From assembly GCF_050908995.1 (NCBI RefSeq), contig NC_135133.1, positions 496,001 through 560,000 on the forward strand: a stretch of DNA of 64,000 bases. Reading direction: 5' to 3'. The DNA comes from Andrena cerasifolii. Lineage: Eukaryota; Arthropoda; Insecta; Hymenoptera; Andrenidae. Both the position numbers and the translations under genes were made by a program. Shown one piece after another: positions 32,242-44,253 of the stretch; within the stretch, counting starts at the first letter, position 1, and each line of letters begins with the position of its first letter. Under the pieces are notes generated by a model that saw nothing but the letters and a program-made list of their open reading frames with translations, was not told the origin of the DNA and searched no databases.

Positions 32242-35200
32242 TTATCTGTTAACATCCTGTCTATGCACCTGACTGAGGATTCTATTTTTTAACTCCATTA
32301 TATAAGTACAGTTTGTGTTTAGCCTCCAATATTTGTTGCTAAGTCTTGCAGGGTTGAAATAGTCAATTGGAGATAATCTAATAGAATATTTAAAGTCCTC
32401 TGGCGTGTTAGAAGGGTTCGTGAGAGGATCGTACATAATGTTTTTGTTCGCTTCCAATCGTCGCGGCCAATGATAAATTGTCGGGATGTTTAATTCGTTT
32501 TGGATATAACCTTTCTTATCTAAATAGGTGAATACTTGGGGAGGGGGGGTATACATCCGGAAGTCAGGGAATCCCTGGCATAAACATCGTTTATCTTTAA
32601 AATGTCCTTAATAATTTCGTTATCGTCAATGGACACGGATGTCACATAATAATCTCTAACCAACTGTAAAACGAAATTGTCTATTCGAGTAATATTAGAC
32701 TCCTTATATAGGACAATATTGCTAACATATTTGGTGTAGTTTGAAGAAGCCGATCGGTGTTTAAAAATACAGTGTCTGAGTATTTGTCGTTCCAACTTTC
32801 TAAGCTTCTCCATTGTTGCTGCGTTAACATTAAACCAAGTGGGGGCTGCGTATGTCATAATTGGTCTGATTAAAAGCATATAGCAGATTATCTTCGCCCT
32901 ATCGCTCAAATTTCTGGAGTAGAATAGCCTGCCACAGCTATAAAATGCCTTGCGGGCCTTGTTTAGCTGAATGTCCACATGCTTGGACATCCTCGCCAGA
33001 TTATCCATCTGTATGCCTAGATATCTGACTAATACCTTGTGCGGAATTTTTATTCTTTCATTAGACGGGCTATCTGCGATATCAATACTGAATAGTCTTA
33101 AATCCCTTTTCTGGAATTTGCTTAAGAATCTAGTCGGCTTTCTAAACAGAATTGTCTCACATGTTAACGGGTTTATTCTTAATTTCCAGGTTTTGTAGTA
33201 AGTATCTATATGGTTTACAGTAGTTTGGAGATCTGCTTGAATCAGTGATGGCTTTTTCCCTTCCACGCATATATAATCAGATCGTCTGCATACGCGCAGG
33301 CTCAGCATAAGTTGAAGTCCACTTCAGGGCCTATTGGGAATGTAGCTCTATTGTCTTCAGTGAATTGTATGATATGTTTTTGATGTATTCTAAAATGATT
33401 TAGCTCATCTTTACCCCTTGTGCTCTCCGCTTCTATTAAGTTATGTAGCCGATTACTGATGTCACTAGGTGAGGGGGTATTAACGGCTTAGTAGTGTTTG
33501 CCCAAGACATTCGCTATATTTACAGGTCCTGCTACTGTGAATAAGTTTCCATCATGTATGATGTGATCATCAGGGATGTTAAGTTCGGCAATCCAACCGT
33601 GTTTCCCTACATCAAGTTGTGTTTTTTCTATTGAATTGTGAGGTTTGCTGCGGAATAATCTTTAATTTTGGGAAAGAAATTGTCCGTTCTCTGATGATCT
33701 ATTTCTTTCTCCTTGTTCTCCCAGTAACTGATGATATTTCTCTTCATTTCCACCTCTATGGAGCTTCTAATGGATTTTAAAAGCTCTTTAAGGAAGGTGG
33801 TTTGCTGAGTTGTATATCCACGTTTGTATGTTCTATGTATTTGCGAGACGACATATGATATATATTTAATAAGTTTCTTTATTTTGTTATTGGTGTATAT
33901 GTTGGTATAATCCCTTCTTTTAACTTTTGGTGTGGACAAGGTTAGAGCTGAACGAATGCTGAGTTCCAGGGTTGTAAGATTCTCATCAATTTCGAGGTTC
34001 GTAAGATTTCTGTCCTCCGGGATTGGGGTTGGATTGCTTCTATTGATCTTCTGTCTGAATTTTTTCCAGTTGCATTTCTTGTATGCAAAATGTGTCTTGG
34101 GGTCGGTGTTGTTGATAGGTATCTCCAAGTCATTAACTAATGAGATTTCTGCTATTATTGCTCTGTGGTCGCTGTCGTAGTGATGTGTTTTTAACTTATC
34201 GTTCATTGTATTTTTGAAGGTGAGTCGAATGTCTGCGATGCAAATGTCCAGGAATGAATTTGCTGAAGGAAAGGTAGGTTCTGCAGGTGTTATTATTTTA
34301 AATTTATATCTGATTGAATGAGAAATTTCCCAGTTCTTTATGTATCCTCCTCTGGTATTAGAAGCTGAGTCCCCCCACTCTCTTCTGCGGGCGTTCAGGT
34401 CCCCCACTATGATAAAGTAGTTACTTTGGTCCGTCGCATTGATCCGATCTAGAAGATCATTAAACTCATCTATGATAGATACATCTGATCTATTGGTAGC
34501 ATATACAGGGTGTCCCACTAAGGAATGGACAGCGCGATATCTCTTAAAGTATTGTCGATAAAAATATAAAAAAAATAGGGAATTGCATGGTTCGAGGGGG
34601 CCCATTTATTAGCGCGAACGAATTTTGTTTTCGATTATTATTTTAAAAGATACGATGGTCAAGTTCGGTTTTTCAAATGGAACTATTTTTTTTTTGAAGA
34701 CCTGAGTTGATAGTGCGTTCCAAGACAAATTCAATAAGCTTGAATGTATACACTTTATTTCCTCTGGTTTTTAAGATATTGCGCTTGCAAATTTACTGAT
34801 TTTCACTGGAAGAAACCCCTCTGGAATGGCAAAAACCGGGGGCGGTCTTACTGGCGCCACGGGTGGCACTGCCTGTTGAAATGGATACTTACCTGCCAAA
34901 GGTCTACGCCAGAAATGGCAGGCCCAAAGGCTGGACAATTCTCTTCCGTCAGAAATGCTACTTAGGTAGGTACATCTGCGGTATCGAGAAGCGCATCGTT
35001 ACTTTTATTTCGCAGTTGCGTTTACGCTCGGTTTTTTTTCCTTACTGGGACACCCTGTATACTGACAACGTATAAATTTTTTTGGCCGCATTTAATTTTA
35101 ATGTTAGTTGCTTCTAAAATTGGCTTGGTCGCAGAGTTTCTATACAGAATTTCTTCGTATTTTATAGCCTCTTTTATTAATATCGCCGTGCCGCCTCCAC

Positions 35201-35405
35201 GTCTATTGTCTGGACAGTCATTACGCGTCATATTATATCCATCGAAAGCAATTCTATATTTCTTATTTAACTTTGTCTCATTAATTAGTAAAATGTCCGG
35301 GTTGGTTTTCTTCATAAACACTTTCAAGTTAGCTCTGCGCGTGTGTCTATTAATAGAGTTAACGTTTAGCGCTATGATTTTTAAATCCTTAATTTTTAGG
35401 GCCAT
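32242..35405 (-). pseudogene. LINE ORF2: endonuclease and partial reverse transcriptase
   Basis: It starts with an ATG at 35405 and an APE-like N-terminus (LNVNSI, INETKL, RRGGGTAI). After the inserted element it continues 34503-33628 with GDLNARR and SDHRAI. A linker with in-frame stops follows to about 33310, then YADD at 33292-33281 and RT C-terminal sequence (33308-32520). The last 100 codons (32556-32242) are offset by a frameshift in a G7 run at 32542-32548. About 200 residues of RT fingers and palm are absent, so enzyme activity is not expected. Confidence 0.85.
34504..35059. mobile_element. GGGTGTCCC-type TIR element inserted in LINE endonuclease
   Basis: The ends TACAGGGTGTCCCA and TGGGACACCCTGTA are perfect inverse copies flanked by TA on both sides (34502-34503, 35060-35061). 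Removing it and one TA restores the endonuclease reading frame. The 556 bp hold no transposase. Relatives lie at 21900-22138, about 37226-38030 and about 50480-50749. Confidence 0.88.
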
Positions 35406-35504
35406 TGCACATTCAGTGATTTATATAGATGATCGATTTTGGAGGCATTATTATCTATCTGCCTTTTAACGTCTAATATCTGTGCGGAGATTGCACTTAC
35501 AATT

Positions 35505-36923
35505 TCATTTTTTTAAAGTGAACAGAATGCTTTGTAAATCTGTGTTAGAAATGTGATCCATTGAAGGCTGTTGTAGATGAGTATCATTTTGTCTGGCATA
35601 CCTGTGAGATGCAGAGGGAGGTGGAAAAATATGATTGTTCGTTATCGTTGTGTCAGCCTGCTGTCTTGGAATCTGTTCCAAAGGTTGCAAGGATGCAGCG
35701 TTTTGTGTGGCTTGTGAAAAGGATAGACCAGTAGTAACCCGTTTGCTGATCTTGTTAACTTTTTGAAATGTGTTAACTTTAACCTGCGTTCTCTTTGAGG
35801 TTATGATGTCTTGTGCCACTTTAAGATATCTGCAACCTCTGTAACTTGCAGGATGTCCCAGTTCGCCACAGTTAACACATGCAGTTTGCGATGAACTTGC
35901 ATTTTTATCCACCGAACATTCACCTGGGCCATGTTTGTTAAGGCATTTAACGCATCTGTACCCCAATCAACAATTGGCACTTGAATGTCCAACACGTTGA
36001 CAACTTCTACACTGGAAGACCTTGCTCTTTCTGTAAGGCTGCCAGTATACACGCTGGCAGGCTAATCTGTTTTGTTTGGTAAGTGTACTTGGTATGCTGT
36101 CCGGTGAGAGCTGCACCAGGAAGTGCGTAGGTGCACTACCAATCTGTCCCAGTTTAATTTTGGAGATTTTAGTTATTTTAGTGTCTTGTAGTTCTAAACA
36201 GTCAATTTCATCTTTAATGTCCTGCTCTGTAAAATCACCCTGAATGCCTTTGAGCACAAGTAACTTATTTTTAAGATGGTTAGGGGTATATGAATAGAAT
36301 TTGATGTGAAGATTATCAAGCATAACATTCATCTTGTTATAATGTTCCATCATTGTAACGTTGATGGCAGTGGTGTCACTCCCAATATCCTTTAACGTGA
36401 TCTCATTTCGAGGGATCTCATCCTTGACCGTTTGTAATAAGCTTTTAATTGGAATTTTAATACAGTGTATAGGAGGGGGTCTCAACTTACCCTTTAACTG
36501 GGTGGAATGAAACTCCGATGATACTTTTGATGCGTTAGAGGTAATACCCTTGTTAATGATAGGACTGATTATATTCTCTGTACCCCCTACTTACATTGCT
36601 GATTCCGCTCCTTCGGTTGCATCATCTGAGGATAATAAATCAAACTGATTTTGTGTAAGGGTTAGAGGGTGTACCCCACTGCGTTTTTCCAGAGACTGTG
36701 GGCTCAATGGATTTTTAGGCAATAGCCATGACTCCTCTCCGTGTTCTTGCAGGGAAGAGGAGGGGGTGTTTTGCGTATTACATGCTTGTCCGTTTTTAGT
36801 CTCCACCTTTTTTCTCTTGACATTTAGGTTAGGTGTGGTTAGACACTGCTTACGGGCTTCTAGTTCTTTAATTATTTTCTGAAATTCCTTTTCAGAAGAG
36901 GCAGTGAGCGGTTGAGAGCTCAT
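35505..36923 (-). pseudogene. LINE ORF1 (gag-like) with two in-frame stops
   Basis: A single frame of about 472 codons is interrupted only by TAA at 36593-36591 and TGA at 35969-35967. The N-terminal third is Ser/Lys-rich. The middle resembles the jockey ORF1 RNA-binding region. Three Cys/His knuckles lie near 36000-35830 (CRSCQRVGHSSANC, CVKCLNKHGPGEC, and CVNCGELGHPASYRGC). It would bind LINE RNA. Two stops without frameshifts suggest fairly young decay. Confidence 0.85.
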
Positions 36924-37225
36924 CCTTTTCCTATCTTCAGCACTTATACGTTTTTGTCCTTTGCGAGTGGTTTACGACGCCGATGGGAGCGACGCCATGA
37001 CGCCAGCCTAGGCGACGCTCCTGTAACACGGCGCATATTGAAAAAACTGCTACGATTTGGATGTAAGTCGGGATGTTCCGGGGGTGTATAAGGTTTCCCG
37101 GGACCCACAGAGGTACCCTTGATATCAATGGTGTTGAATAAGAAAGTATCAAAGGTGACTATAATTGCAGATACCGTTTAGAGGTTATGCGACTAACCCG
37201 CGCGCCCTCTCAGTCGCGACTCCCC

Positions 37226-38030
37226 TGCCAAAGGTCTCCGCCAGGGATGGCAGGCCCAAAGGCTGGACAATTCTTTTCCGTCAGAAATGCTACTTAGGTA
37301 GGTACATCTGGCGGTATCGAGAAGCGCACCGTTACTTTTATTTCGCATTTGCTTCTACGCTCTGACGGCCGGTTCTTTTGCGAGGGATGCAAATCCGATT
37401 GCTTCTGATACAATCTGCTCCCTATGGTTGAAATTTAGTCTAGCAACTTTCATACCTCCTAACCTAACCAATCGAACTTGCATCCCTTCCAAAAGAACCG
37501 GCCATCCGAGCGTAGAAGCAAGTGCGAAATAAAAGTAACGGTGCGCTTCTCGATACCGCCAAATGTACCCACCTAAGTAGCATTTCTGACGGAAAAGAAT
37601 TGCCCAGCCTTTGGGCCTGCCATCCCTGGCGGAGACCTTTGGCAGGTAGGTATCCATTTCAACAGGCAGTGCCACCCGTGGCGCCAGTAAGACCGTCCCT
37701 GGTCCTTGCTATTTCAGAGGGTTTTCTTCCAGTGAAAATCAGTAATTTTGCAAGCGCTACATCTTAAAAACCAGTCGAAATAAAATGTATGCATTAAAGC
37801 TTATTGAATTTGTCTTGGAACGCACTATCAACTCTGGTCTTCAAAAAAAGTAGTTCCATTTGAAAAACCGAACTTGACCATCGTATCTTTTAAAATAATA
37901 ATCGAAAAAAAATCGTCTCGGCTAATAAAGTAGCCCCATCGAACCATTTAATTACATATTTTTTAAAATTTTGTATCTCCAATAATTTAGAAGAAATCCA
38001 GCTGTTCAGTCTACGCGCGGACACCCTGTA
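37226..38030. mobile_element. GGGTGTCC-type TIR element, rearranged copy
   Basis: 37226-37390 (CTGCCAAAGGTCTCCGCCAG...) is inverted at 37500-37650. The remainder to 38030 is an inverse copy of 34504-34870 and ends GGACACCCTGTA. The left terminus is missing or lies within LINE 5' sequence. Open frames across the arms are by-products. Confidence 0.7.
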
Positions 38031-38285
38031 GAATCCCTCTAAGGACAAGGTAATTGGCCGTGAAAATTACGGCAGTTCGAAATCTTTAGACCTTGCTATG
38101 CAAGCGTATTCATAAAGCGAGAACCTGTGGAGTTGCGTCGAAGGAACGGCCCAATTAGTACGAAAGCGAACATAATAATTCTCGAGGTAAGGAAGCTGAA
38201 TTGCGGACACATCCAAAACGCAACTACTGCAAATAAAGCGTAAGAAAAATGTGAAAAATGTATTGTTGCTATTTCACAGGGGCAG
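38031..38285. other. Intergenic, nothing recognised
   Basis: AT-rich sequence. The minus-strand frame here (38096-38494) has no domain and overlaps the candidate exon on the other strand. Confidence 0.4.
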
Positions 38286-38410
38286 ATGCTGGCAAGCACA
38301 TCGCTGCAAGATGGAATTTGTACATTATGTATTATGGAAGAAGAGGCATTTTTAACAAAGGAATCTGTGAAACAACACGATTTTTTACACAAAACACCTA
38401 GGACAAAAGG
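38270..38410 (+). other. Possible host exon
   Basis: TTGCTATTTCACAG at 38267-38280 resembles an acceptor, and AAAAGGTAAC at about 38406 resembles a donor. The frame between is open, with a CTLC cysteine pair and an acidic segment. No family is recognised. It could be an isolated relic or chance. Confidence 0.25.
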
Positions 38411-38758
38411 TAACTTCAACAGAAATAATCTGATGAAACTGAGCCAAATAGCGGGAATGGAATTAGAAAATTGTAAGTTCAGAGAACCAACCATGTGAAA
38501 TATGTGTCAAGGTAGGCATGCGAAACACTTATTAGATTTAGTATGCACCACTATTTGCGGTCCCATGCCATAGGAATCCATTGGCGCAGACTAAAAATCA
38601 AATACTCAATACACAAGCAAAACATATTGAATATCTACCAGCACTTTGGTATAGAAAACGTGCATAATAGGAATATTAAAGTTAATCGTTTACTCACAAT
38701 AACAAAAAGAATTAAATGGCTTCAGATATTATAATTTTTATGTAGCATATTTTCACAC

Positions 38759-39290
38759 CTGATCGTATAACTGTTTTCCTCATTTTTGGAGGTGGAGGTA
38801 ACAACTGCGTTCTTTGTCTACTGAAGTCCTCTATTTGTGCAAGTGGGGACATCAGTGGTGTGCGTTCAGGCCCAGACTCCTCACTGCTCGAATACCTTTT
38901 CGGTATAATTTTTCGTTTCGTTGTCTCCACATCCGACTGTAAGTCGCTCGTTTGCTCTGCTTTTCGAGCCTTCGCCCTCGCCGTGGCATAATCATCTGAA
39001 TGAACACATTAATAATTAATGGGTATAATAACTAGTCACTAATTAGTACTATAATTAATAAGTAAATATAATAATAATTTCAACGTACAACAGATTCCAC
39101 CGGGAAAGACTGCTACGGCGAGCTTTTCCCATGACTCGTCGCACAGTTGGCAATTCTTTATTGCCAGTGTTATACGGCTCGGTTTGTACGGTGGCCAATA
39201 ACAAAATCCTCCTACCACCCAATCCGAGGGGATTTCAGACACCGATTCGTCACTAATAAATTCGACGATGACCCAACCGGTATGTGCCAT
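38759..39290 (-). pseudogene. Two exons resembling the N-terminus of an insect DUF4806-type protein
   Basis: Exon 1 39290-39089 starts MAHTGWVIVEF and contains a CYWPPY motif. The donor GTACGT is at 39088. The acceptor TTCATTCAG ends at 38996, and exon 2 38995-38759 continues in frame (phase 1) with YDYATARAKARKAEQTSDL, then Ser/Pro-rich basic sequence and a possible donor CAG/GTGTGA. The pattern (WxIVEF, YWPPY, Ala/Lys helix, Ser-rich linker) matches a family I recall as common in ants and other insects, many copies being TE-linked. Downstream exons are not visible, so this is probably a fragment. An acceptor-like TATACAG precedes exon 1, consistent with a 5' UTR exon. Confidence 0.5.
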
Positions 39291-39299
39291 TTCCAATCC

Positions 39300-40249
39300 T
39301 GTATACACAAGTATTCGTGAAACAAAACATGTTTAGAAATTTGCTAGCGTGTATTCTTAGCTTGAAAGGTATAGCGACATTCAGACCAGAAAAAATCGAA
39401 ACCTGAATCAGTAATATTATCGTCATAAAGACATTCTAAAGACAGTACAAACATTGAATGAGCATATTTTAAGTTCACACATTTATATGCTATTTCTGTG
39501 ACATTAAAAATTTGAGATGGACCCAAATTGCATTCCTCTGAAAGGGACTCCTAATTTTTCAGATTTATACGGGAATACACGAATACATTTAATAAGTTTT
39601 AAAATACTATTTTATAATCCAAAATGATGATAATTATCTGGTTTGATGCGATTATTTCTACATTTCTGGCCGTTTTGAAACCGATCTTTATAAAATGTGG
39701 AGTAAATAATTTATTGCTCGATGTGAAATTTGATGTGTTACAGCCCACTCTGCCAATGAAGAAGCTGAATCATGACTACTCAATTCACTTGAAAATTCTT
39801 CAGAAGTTTGTGAATTTTTGAAGGAGGCAAAATTCTTCAAATTTCTTCTAAATTCGGAGAAAATGCTACATTTCTTTCGGTAATATTGGAGGATGATTGC
39901 GAACTTGTACCAGGTGAAACATATAAGTGTACTGATAATGAGAAGACAAAGCCAAGATGCTGAATGTGAAAATGATTGCGGACGGATTCCAGGTTAAACT
40001 TCACTAGTGGGGTGCTAACAAAATGGATTGCAGATGTTAAATGTGAAGAAGTAGCATCTAATGATGTTGTGATGGCTTCGTGAAGGGAATCAGATCAAGT
40101 GATCTGGTGGCGCGCATATAGTACTTATTCAATTTCAAATTGCCAGTCATTATTAAAGTAATGCAGAAAATAGAAATAAGCTAACTGTAATGTAGAAAAA
40201 ACAAAATGCAACACTGGTTTCAGAAATATAGAGCTATAGAACTTACCTG

Positions 40250-40250
<1 letters not shown>
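39300..40250. other. Low-complexity intergenic sequence, possible coding relics
   Basis: A 60-codon minus-strand frame at 39344-39526 has coding-like composition but no recognised domain. GTGTTACAG near 39742 followed by an open stretch could be another acceptor. Nothing firm. Confidence 0.3.
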
Positions 40251-40296
<46 letters not shown>

Positions 40297-40322
40297 TGTG
40301 CGCGTGTGTGTGTGTGTGTGTT
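40251..40322. repeat. TG microsatellite
   Basis: About 70 bases of GT repeats with a short CGCG interruption. Confidence 0.95.
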
Positions 40323-40384
40323 CCACACCAAACACCAAGGAAACACTCTAAGTACACTAACTTTAAATACCTAGACTATTAAAA

Positions 40385-40640
40385 AAAAACAATAAAAACA
40401 CTATAAAAAATACGACAAAAAGACGATAAAAATACGATGGAAATACGATAAAACACGATACAAATACGATAAAATACGATAAAAATTCGATAAAAATACG
40501 ATAAAAACACAATAAAAATACGATAGAAATACAAGAAATATACGATAAAATACAATAAAACACGATAAAACACGATAAAACACGATAAAACACAATAAAA
40601 GTACGATAAAAATTCAAGAAAAATACGTTAAAATACACTA
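40385..40640. repeat. Degenerate minisatellite AAAAATACGAT
   Basis: About 23 loosely conserved 10-12 base units of the form ACGATAAAAAT. Phe/Tyr/Ile-rich frames on the minus strand are artefacts. Confidence 0.9.
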
Positions 40641-40796
40641 TAAAAATACTACAACTAAGAATATATATAAAAATAAACTAGGAATAAACTACAGACTAAC
40701 AATAAAATGAAAAAATATGTTAAAAACGTATGAAAATCAGCGTAAACTAGTGTGCGTCCCCGTGGATGGTTCTGCGATTACTGCCGCAGTTTTCTT

Positions 40797-41491
40797 ACTA
40801 CTATTACCCGGCCGAAAGAAGATCCCCAAGAGGCGGGCTCGAGCATTACAGTCCGTCGCTATGACGATTGATCGAATCACCTATTTGGGCACATTTTTAA
40901 AGACGCGGCACACGTATTTTGGTTATTGGCTGAAGTAGGCACATACATTGTCGCACCGCGCGACGAAGAGAGCGAACAAAACACATCGAGATCGGGTGGA
41001 ATAGAGCGATCTGACCGACGAGCGCCAAAGCAATAGCGTAGGCATCTCAGACGGTTAACCATTAATATATAATAACATAAAAATTTCCTTATTTTTCACA
41101 ATATATTCAGGAAAGTATTATCATTGGTTTGGTTAGATTTTTCTGATTAAAATAAACCCAAACGCAATGTCGCACAGATTGTTTGAAAAATAAGGAAATT
41201 TTTATGTTATTATATATTAATGGTTAACCGTCTGAGATGCCTACGCTATTGCTTTGACGCTTGTCGGTCAGATCGCTCTATTCCACTCGATCTCGATGGG
41301 TTTTGTTCGCTCTCTTTGTCGCGCGGTGCGACAATGTATGTGCCTACTTCAGCCAATAACCAAAATACGTGTGCCGCGTCATTAAAAGTGTGCCCAAATA
41401 GATGATTCGACCAATCGTCATAGCGACGGACTGTATCGCCCGAGCCCGCCTCTTGGGGATCTTCTTTCGGCCGGGTAATAGTACCTGTAGG
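40797..41491. mobile_element. Foldback element with 290 bp arms
   Basis: The left arm 40797-41090 and right arm 41190-41491 are inverted, with ends ACTATTACCCGGCCGAAAGA. A single TTAA at 40897-40900 within GGGCACATTTTTAAAGACGC corresponds to the site where the second TTAA element sits in another copy of this repeat (53637-53739). No coding capacity. Confidence 0.88.
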
Positions 41492-41628
41492 CTGCAAGGA
41501 ATCCTCGCCACCCCCCACTTTGCGGCACAACCCTCATCCTGCCGACGGATATAGGTACCTCTGAACATTTGCCAGAAAAGCTCTTTAAAACAGAAAAGCA
41601 GAAAATATTGTACCAAACGTTTTTTTAA

Positions 41629-41817
41629 TCCTTACGAGTGTCGCTATTTCCACTATCAAAATCAGGTCAATATTTTCTAAACATCGATTTTTTGGGAGCA
41701 CCTCAAAGTTACAAAAACTGTGGGAGAAAACGTATTTTATCTTTAACCGACTGCCATTTTGTAGATTTTTTCGAAATTTCTGGTCGTAGTAAGGGGCGAT
41801 AGCGACACTCGTAAGGA
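41629..41817. mobile_element. 189 bp TTAA-flanked MITE
   Basis: TTAA at 41625-41628 and 41818-41821 flanks inverted ends TCCTTACGAGTGTCGCTAT. No coding region. The TTAA duplication suggests mobilisation by a TTAA-specific transposase, but the termini do not resemble GGGGGTAGACACG. Confidence 0.85.
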
Positions 41818-41821
41818 TTAA

Positions 41822-42931
41822 AGAATCGTTTGGTTCTCTTTTCTCTGCCCAATGGAAAAACCGCTAGCCTTGGGACAAGTGAACAAGGATATGTTCGGTT
41901 AACAACGCTTATAATTCTGAAAGTTGTAAAGATCTTAAATCATCCTTCATGATTTTAAACAACCAAAAGATGAATAAAAGTGTAGGTATACGAGGCATCA
42001 CTGTAGTGTTTTTGTCCCTTTTTTAAACCCAGAAAAAAACGTTAATAAAAAGAAGCAATGATCTCGGGTACAGTAGTGGTCAGAGAACAGAGTGCCGTTA
42101 CTGAAAAGAGTCGAATTACTACTGCATCTTTATTCGTATCCTGATCTAATTCCTTCAATTTATTTATTAAGATTTTATAAACAGCTTTTTTTATTTTTAT
42201 CCAAATAATTTGTAGATTTAATTTGCCAAATGTATTGATTTTCTTTGTACGATTAGATAAATCCTCTCAGCAAATTTGCTGACACGTGTAATTGTCAATA
42301 ATTTTAAATCTGTCTGCCGGTGGCCCAGACTTCACGTTAATTTTGATTTGCGGCAAATCGGAACCCAGATAAATCAACCTCGCGGTGATTGCGTTCATGC
42401 CAGACAATTGGCACACGCGCTCCGTGCTGCATTATAACTTTTGACTTTATGCAAGTTCATAAATCGAACGGACAAGAAGGAGCGTTTATGGCGGCCTTTA
42501 GAGTGCCTAATGCCGCGCCAAATTCATCACTTTTTTAACTCGATGTCTGAGATTCTGTTCGAAATCAGATATGACGTTGAACACGTGAAATTAAGGGGAG
42601 TTTGTGTTTCAGGGGTTGAGTCTTAAAACTTTCACCTCGCAGTGACCGACCATCTTTTACGCAACTCTGCGTTGCACGTGTTGGCAACGACCTCAGTCAC
42701 AGGGGGGTGACAATAAGCAGAGACAGGAAACCGCGAGGGTCGTCGCCGGCGTGAGCCCGCTAATATTGGAAAAATCACGGGTCAGGTCTAGGCGTCTTCC
42801 CGTGCGGCGCACAGTGTGCTGAGAACCCGTTTTTTTTTTGTAGGCAAAAGTTTAAACTGTCCACGGAATATCACACCTCGTGTCGCGTCCAAATACACTG
42901 TGGACTATATCGCAGAAGTAATTGTTAATTA
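41822..42931. other. Intergenic, nothing recognised
   Basis: No domain-bearing frame or clear repeat is seen in this 1.1 kb stretch. Confidence 0.4.
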
Positions 42932-44251
42932 CATTCTGTCAAAAAAGTACCGGGAATCGATTATTTAAAAAGCTCGCTTAAAGGGATTGTTGAATTTCTT
43001 TTTGTCGCTATGTTCGCACAACTGTCCTCTATACTCACGCGGAGTTTGAGCGTCACCTGTCAGTTAGTTTGTTTACAGTGCGCCATTGTGTCAGTTCATC
43101 TCAAGTGTGTTTTGCGATTTTTACAATGGATAAAAATATCGAACAAAGAATCTGTCTGAAATATTGCATTGCAAATGGAATTTCGGGTGCCGAAGCGCTG
43201 AAAATGTTACATAAGGCTTACGGTGAATCGACTTTATCAAAAACACGTGCGTTTGAGCGGTACAGTGCATTTAAAAGCGGTCGAGATGTGATGGAAGATT
43301 TGCCTCGTTCTGGTCGGCCATCAACGTCTTCAACTAAACTTCACATCGCTAAAGTAAAGGAAATGGTGGCTGGACATCGTCGTTTAAGTCTGAGAGAGAT
43401 AGCCACTGAATTGTCTGTGTCTCGCGAATCAATTCGTACCATTTTAAACGATTGTTTGGGCATGAAACGCGTTGCCGCTCGACTAGTGCCGAAAGACCGG
43501 AATTTTCTGCAAAAACTCAATCGCGTTAAAGTCGCTGAAGACATGTTAGAAAGAGTCAATTCCGACCCCACATTCATAAAACGCATTGTAACTGGTGATG
43601 AGACATGGGTTTACGAGTTTGACATGCAAACCAGTCAACAAGCTTCGGAATGGCGCCTTCCAATTGAGCCGAAACCGAAAAAAGCACGTCAAAGTCGATC
43701 AAAAGTGAAGGTGATGTTGACAGTTTTTTTTCGATTACCGCGGTGTTGCGCACTCGGAATTCTTGCCGCAAGGTAAGACAGTAAATAAAAAATATTATCT
43801 GAGCGTTATGCGGCGTTTGAGAGAGCAAATTCGTCGAAAAATATCAGATTTGTGGAAAGAAAACTCATGGATTTTGCACCACGATAGCGCACCATCTCAC
43901 AAGGCTATTATTGTGAACGAATTTCTGGCCAAAAACTCAAGAAATCTTATCGAGCAGCCACCATATTCCCCTGATATGGCTCCGGCCGACTTTTTTCTTT
44001 TTCCAAAACTGAAATTACCACTTCGAGGCACCCGTTTTCAGTCGATAGATGACATAAAAGAGAATTCGCGGCGAGTACCGAAGTTGATTCCAAAAAATGC
44101 GATCAAAAAATGTTTTGATGATTGGGTTCTTCGTTGGCATAAGTGTATTATTTCGAAAGGGGCCTACTTTGAAGGCGATACAATAAATTTGGATGAATAA
44201 TACATATTTTGTGTTTCATTGACCAATTCCCGGTACTTTTTTGACAGAATG
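42932..44251 (+). mobile_element. mariner element, 1,320 bp
   Basis: Inverted termini CATTCTGTCAAAAAAGTACC are flanked by TA at 42930-42931 and 44252-44253. The size and gene content are those of mariner. Confidence 0.95.
43126..44200 (+). pseudogene. mariner transposase (DD34D), frameshifted
   Basis: The start at 43126 gives MDKNIEQRI and an N-terminal helix-turn-helix pair (residues about 1-110, WVNDLP-like linker seen as EDLPRSGRP). Catalytic TGDETW is near residue 160, HHDSAPSH and APADFF follow, with the last two Asp 34 residues apart as in mariner. One extra T in the T8 run at 43724-43731 shifts the frame. The second part runs 43763-44200 to a normal C-terminus. It would cut and paste at TA sites. 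A single indel is the only obvious lesion, so the copy is young or the indel is a sequencing error. Confidence 0.93.
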
Positions 44252-44253
44252 TA

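Larger units (their letters stand above)
32069..37225 (-). mobile_element. Jockey-like LINE, copy 2, interrupted and internally deleted
   Basis: Minus strand: 5' region about 37225-36924, ORF1 36923-35505, ORF2 35405-32242, and 3' UTR to about 32069 where it abuts the gypsy LTR. A TIR element (34504-35059) is inserted in the endonuclease. ORF1 type with CCHC motifs plus an APE endonuclease and YADD RT indicates the jockey group. The empty TTAA corresponding to the 17 kb insertion lies at 32490-32493. Confidence 0.85.

Noticed and set aside
40363..40638. Phe/Tyr/Ile-rich membrane protein
   Set aside because: Artefact of the AAAAATACGAT minisatellite.
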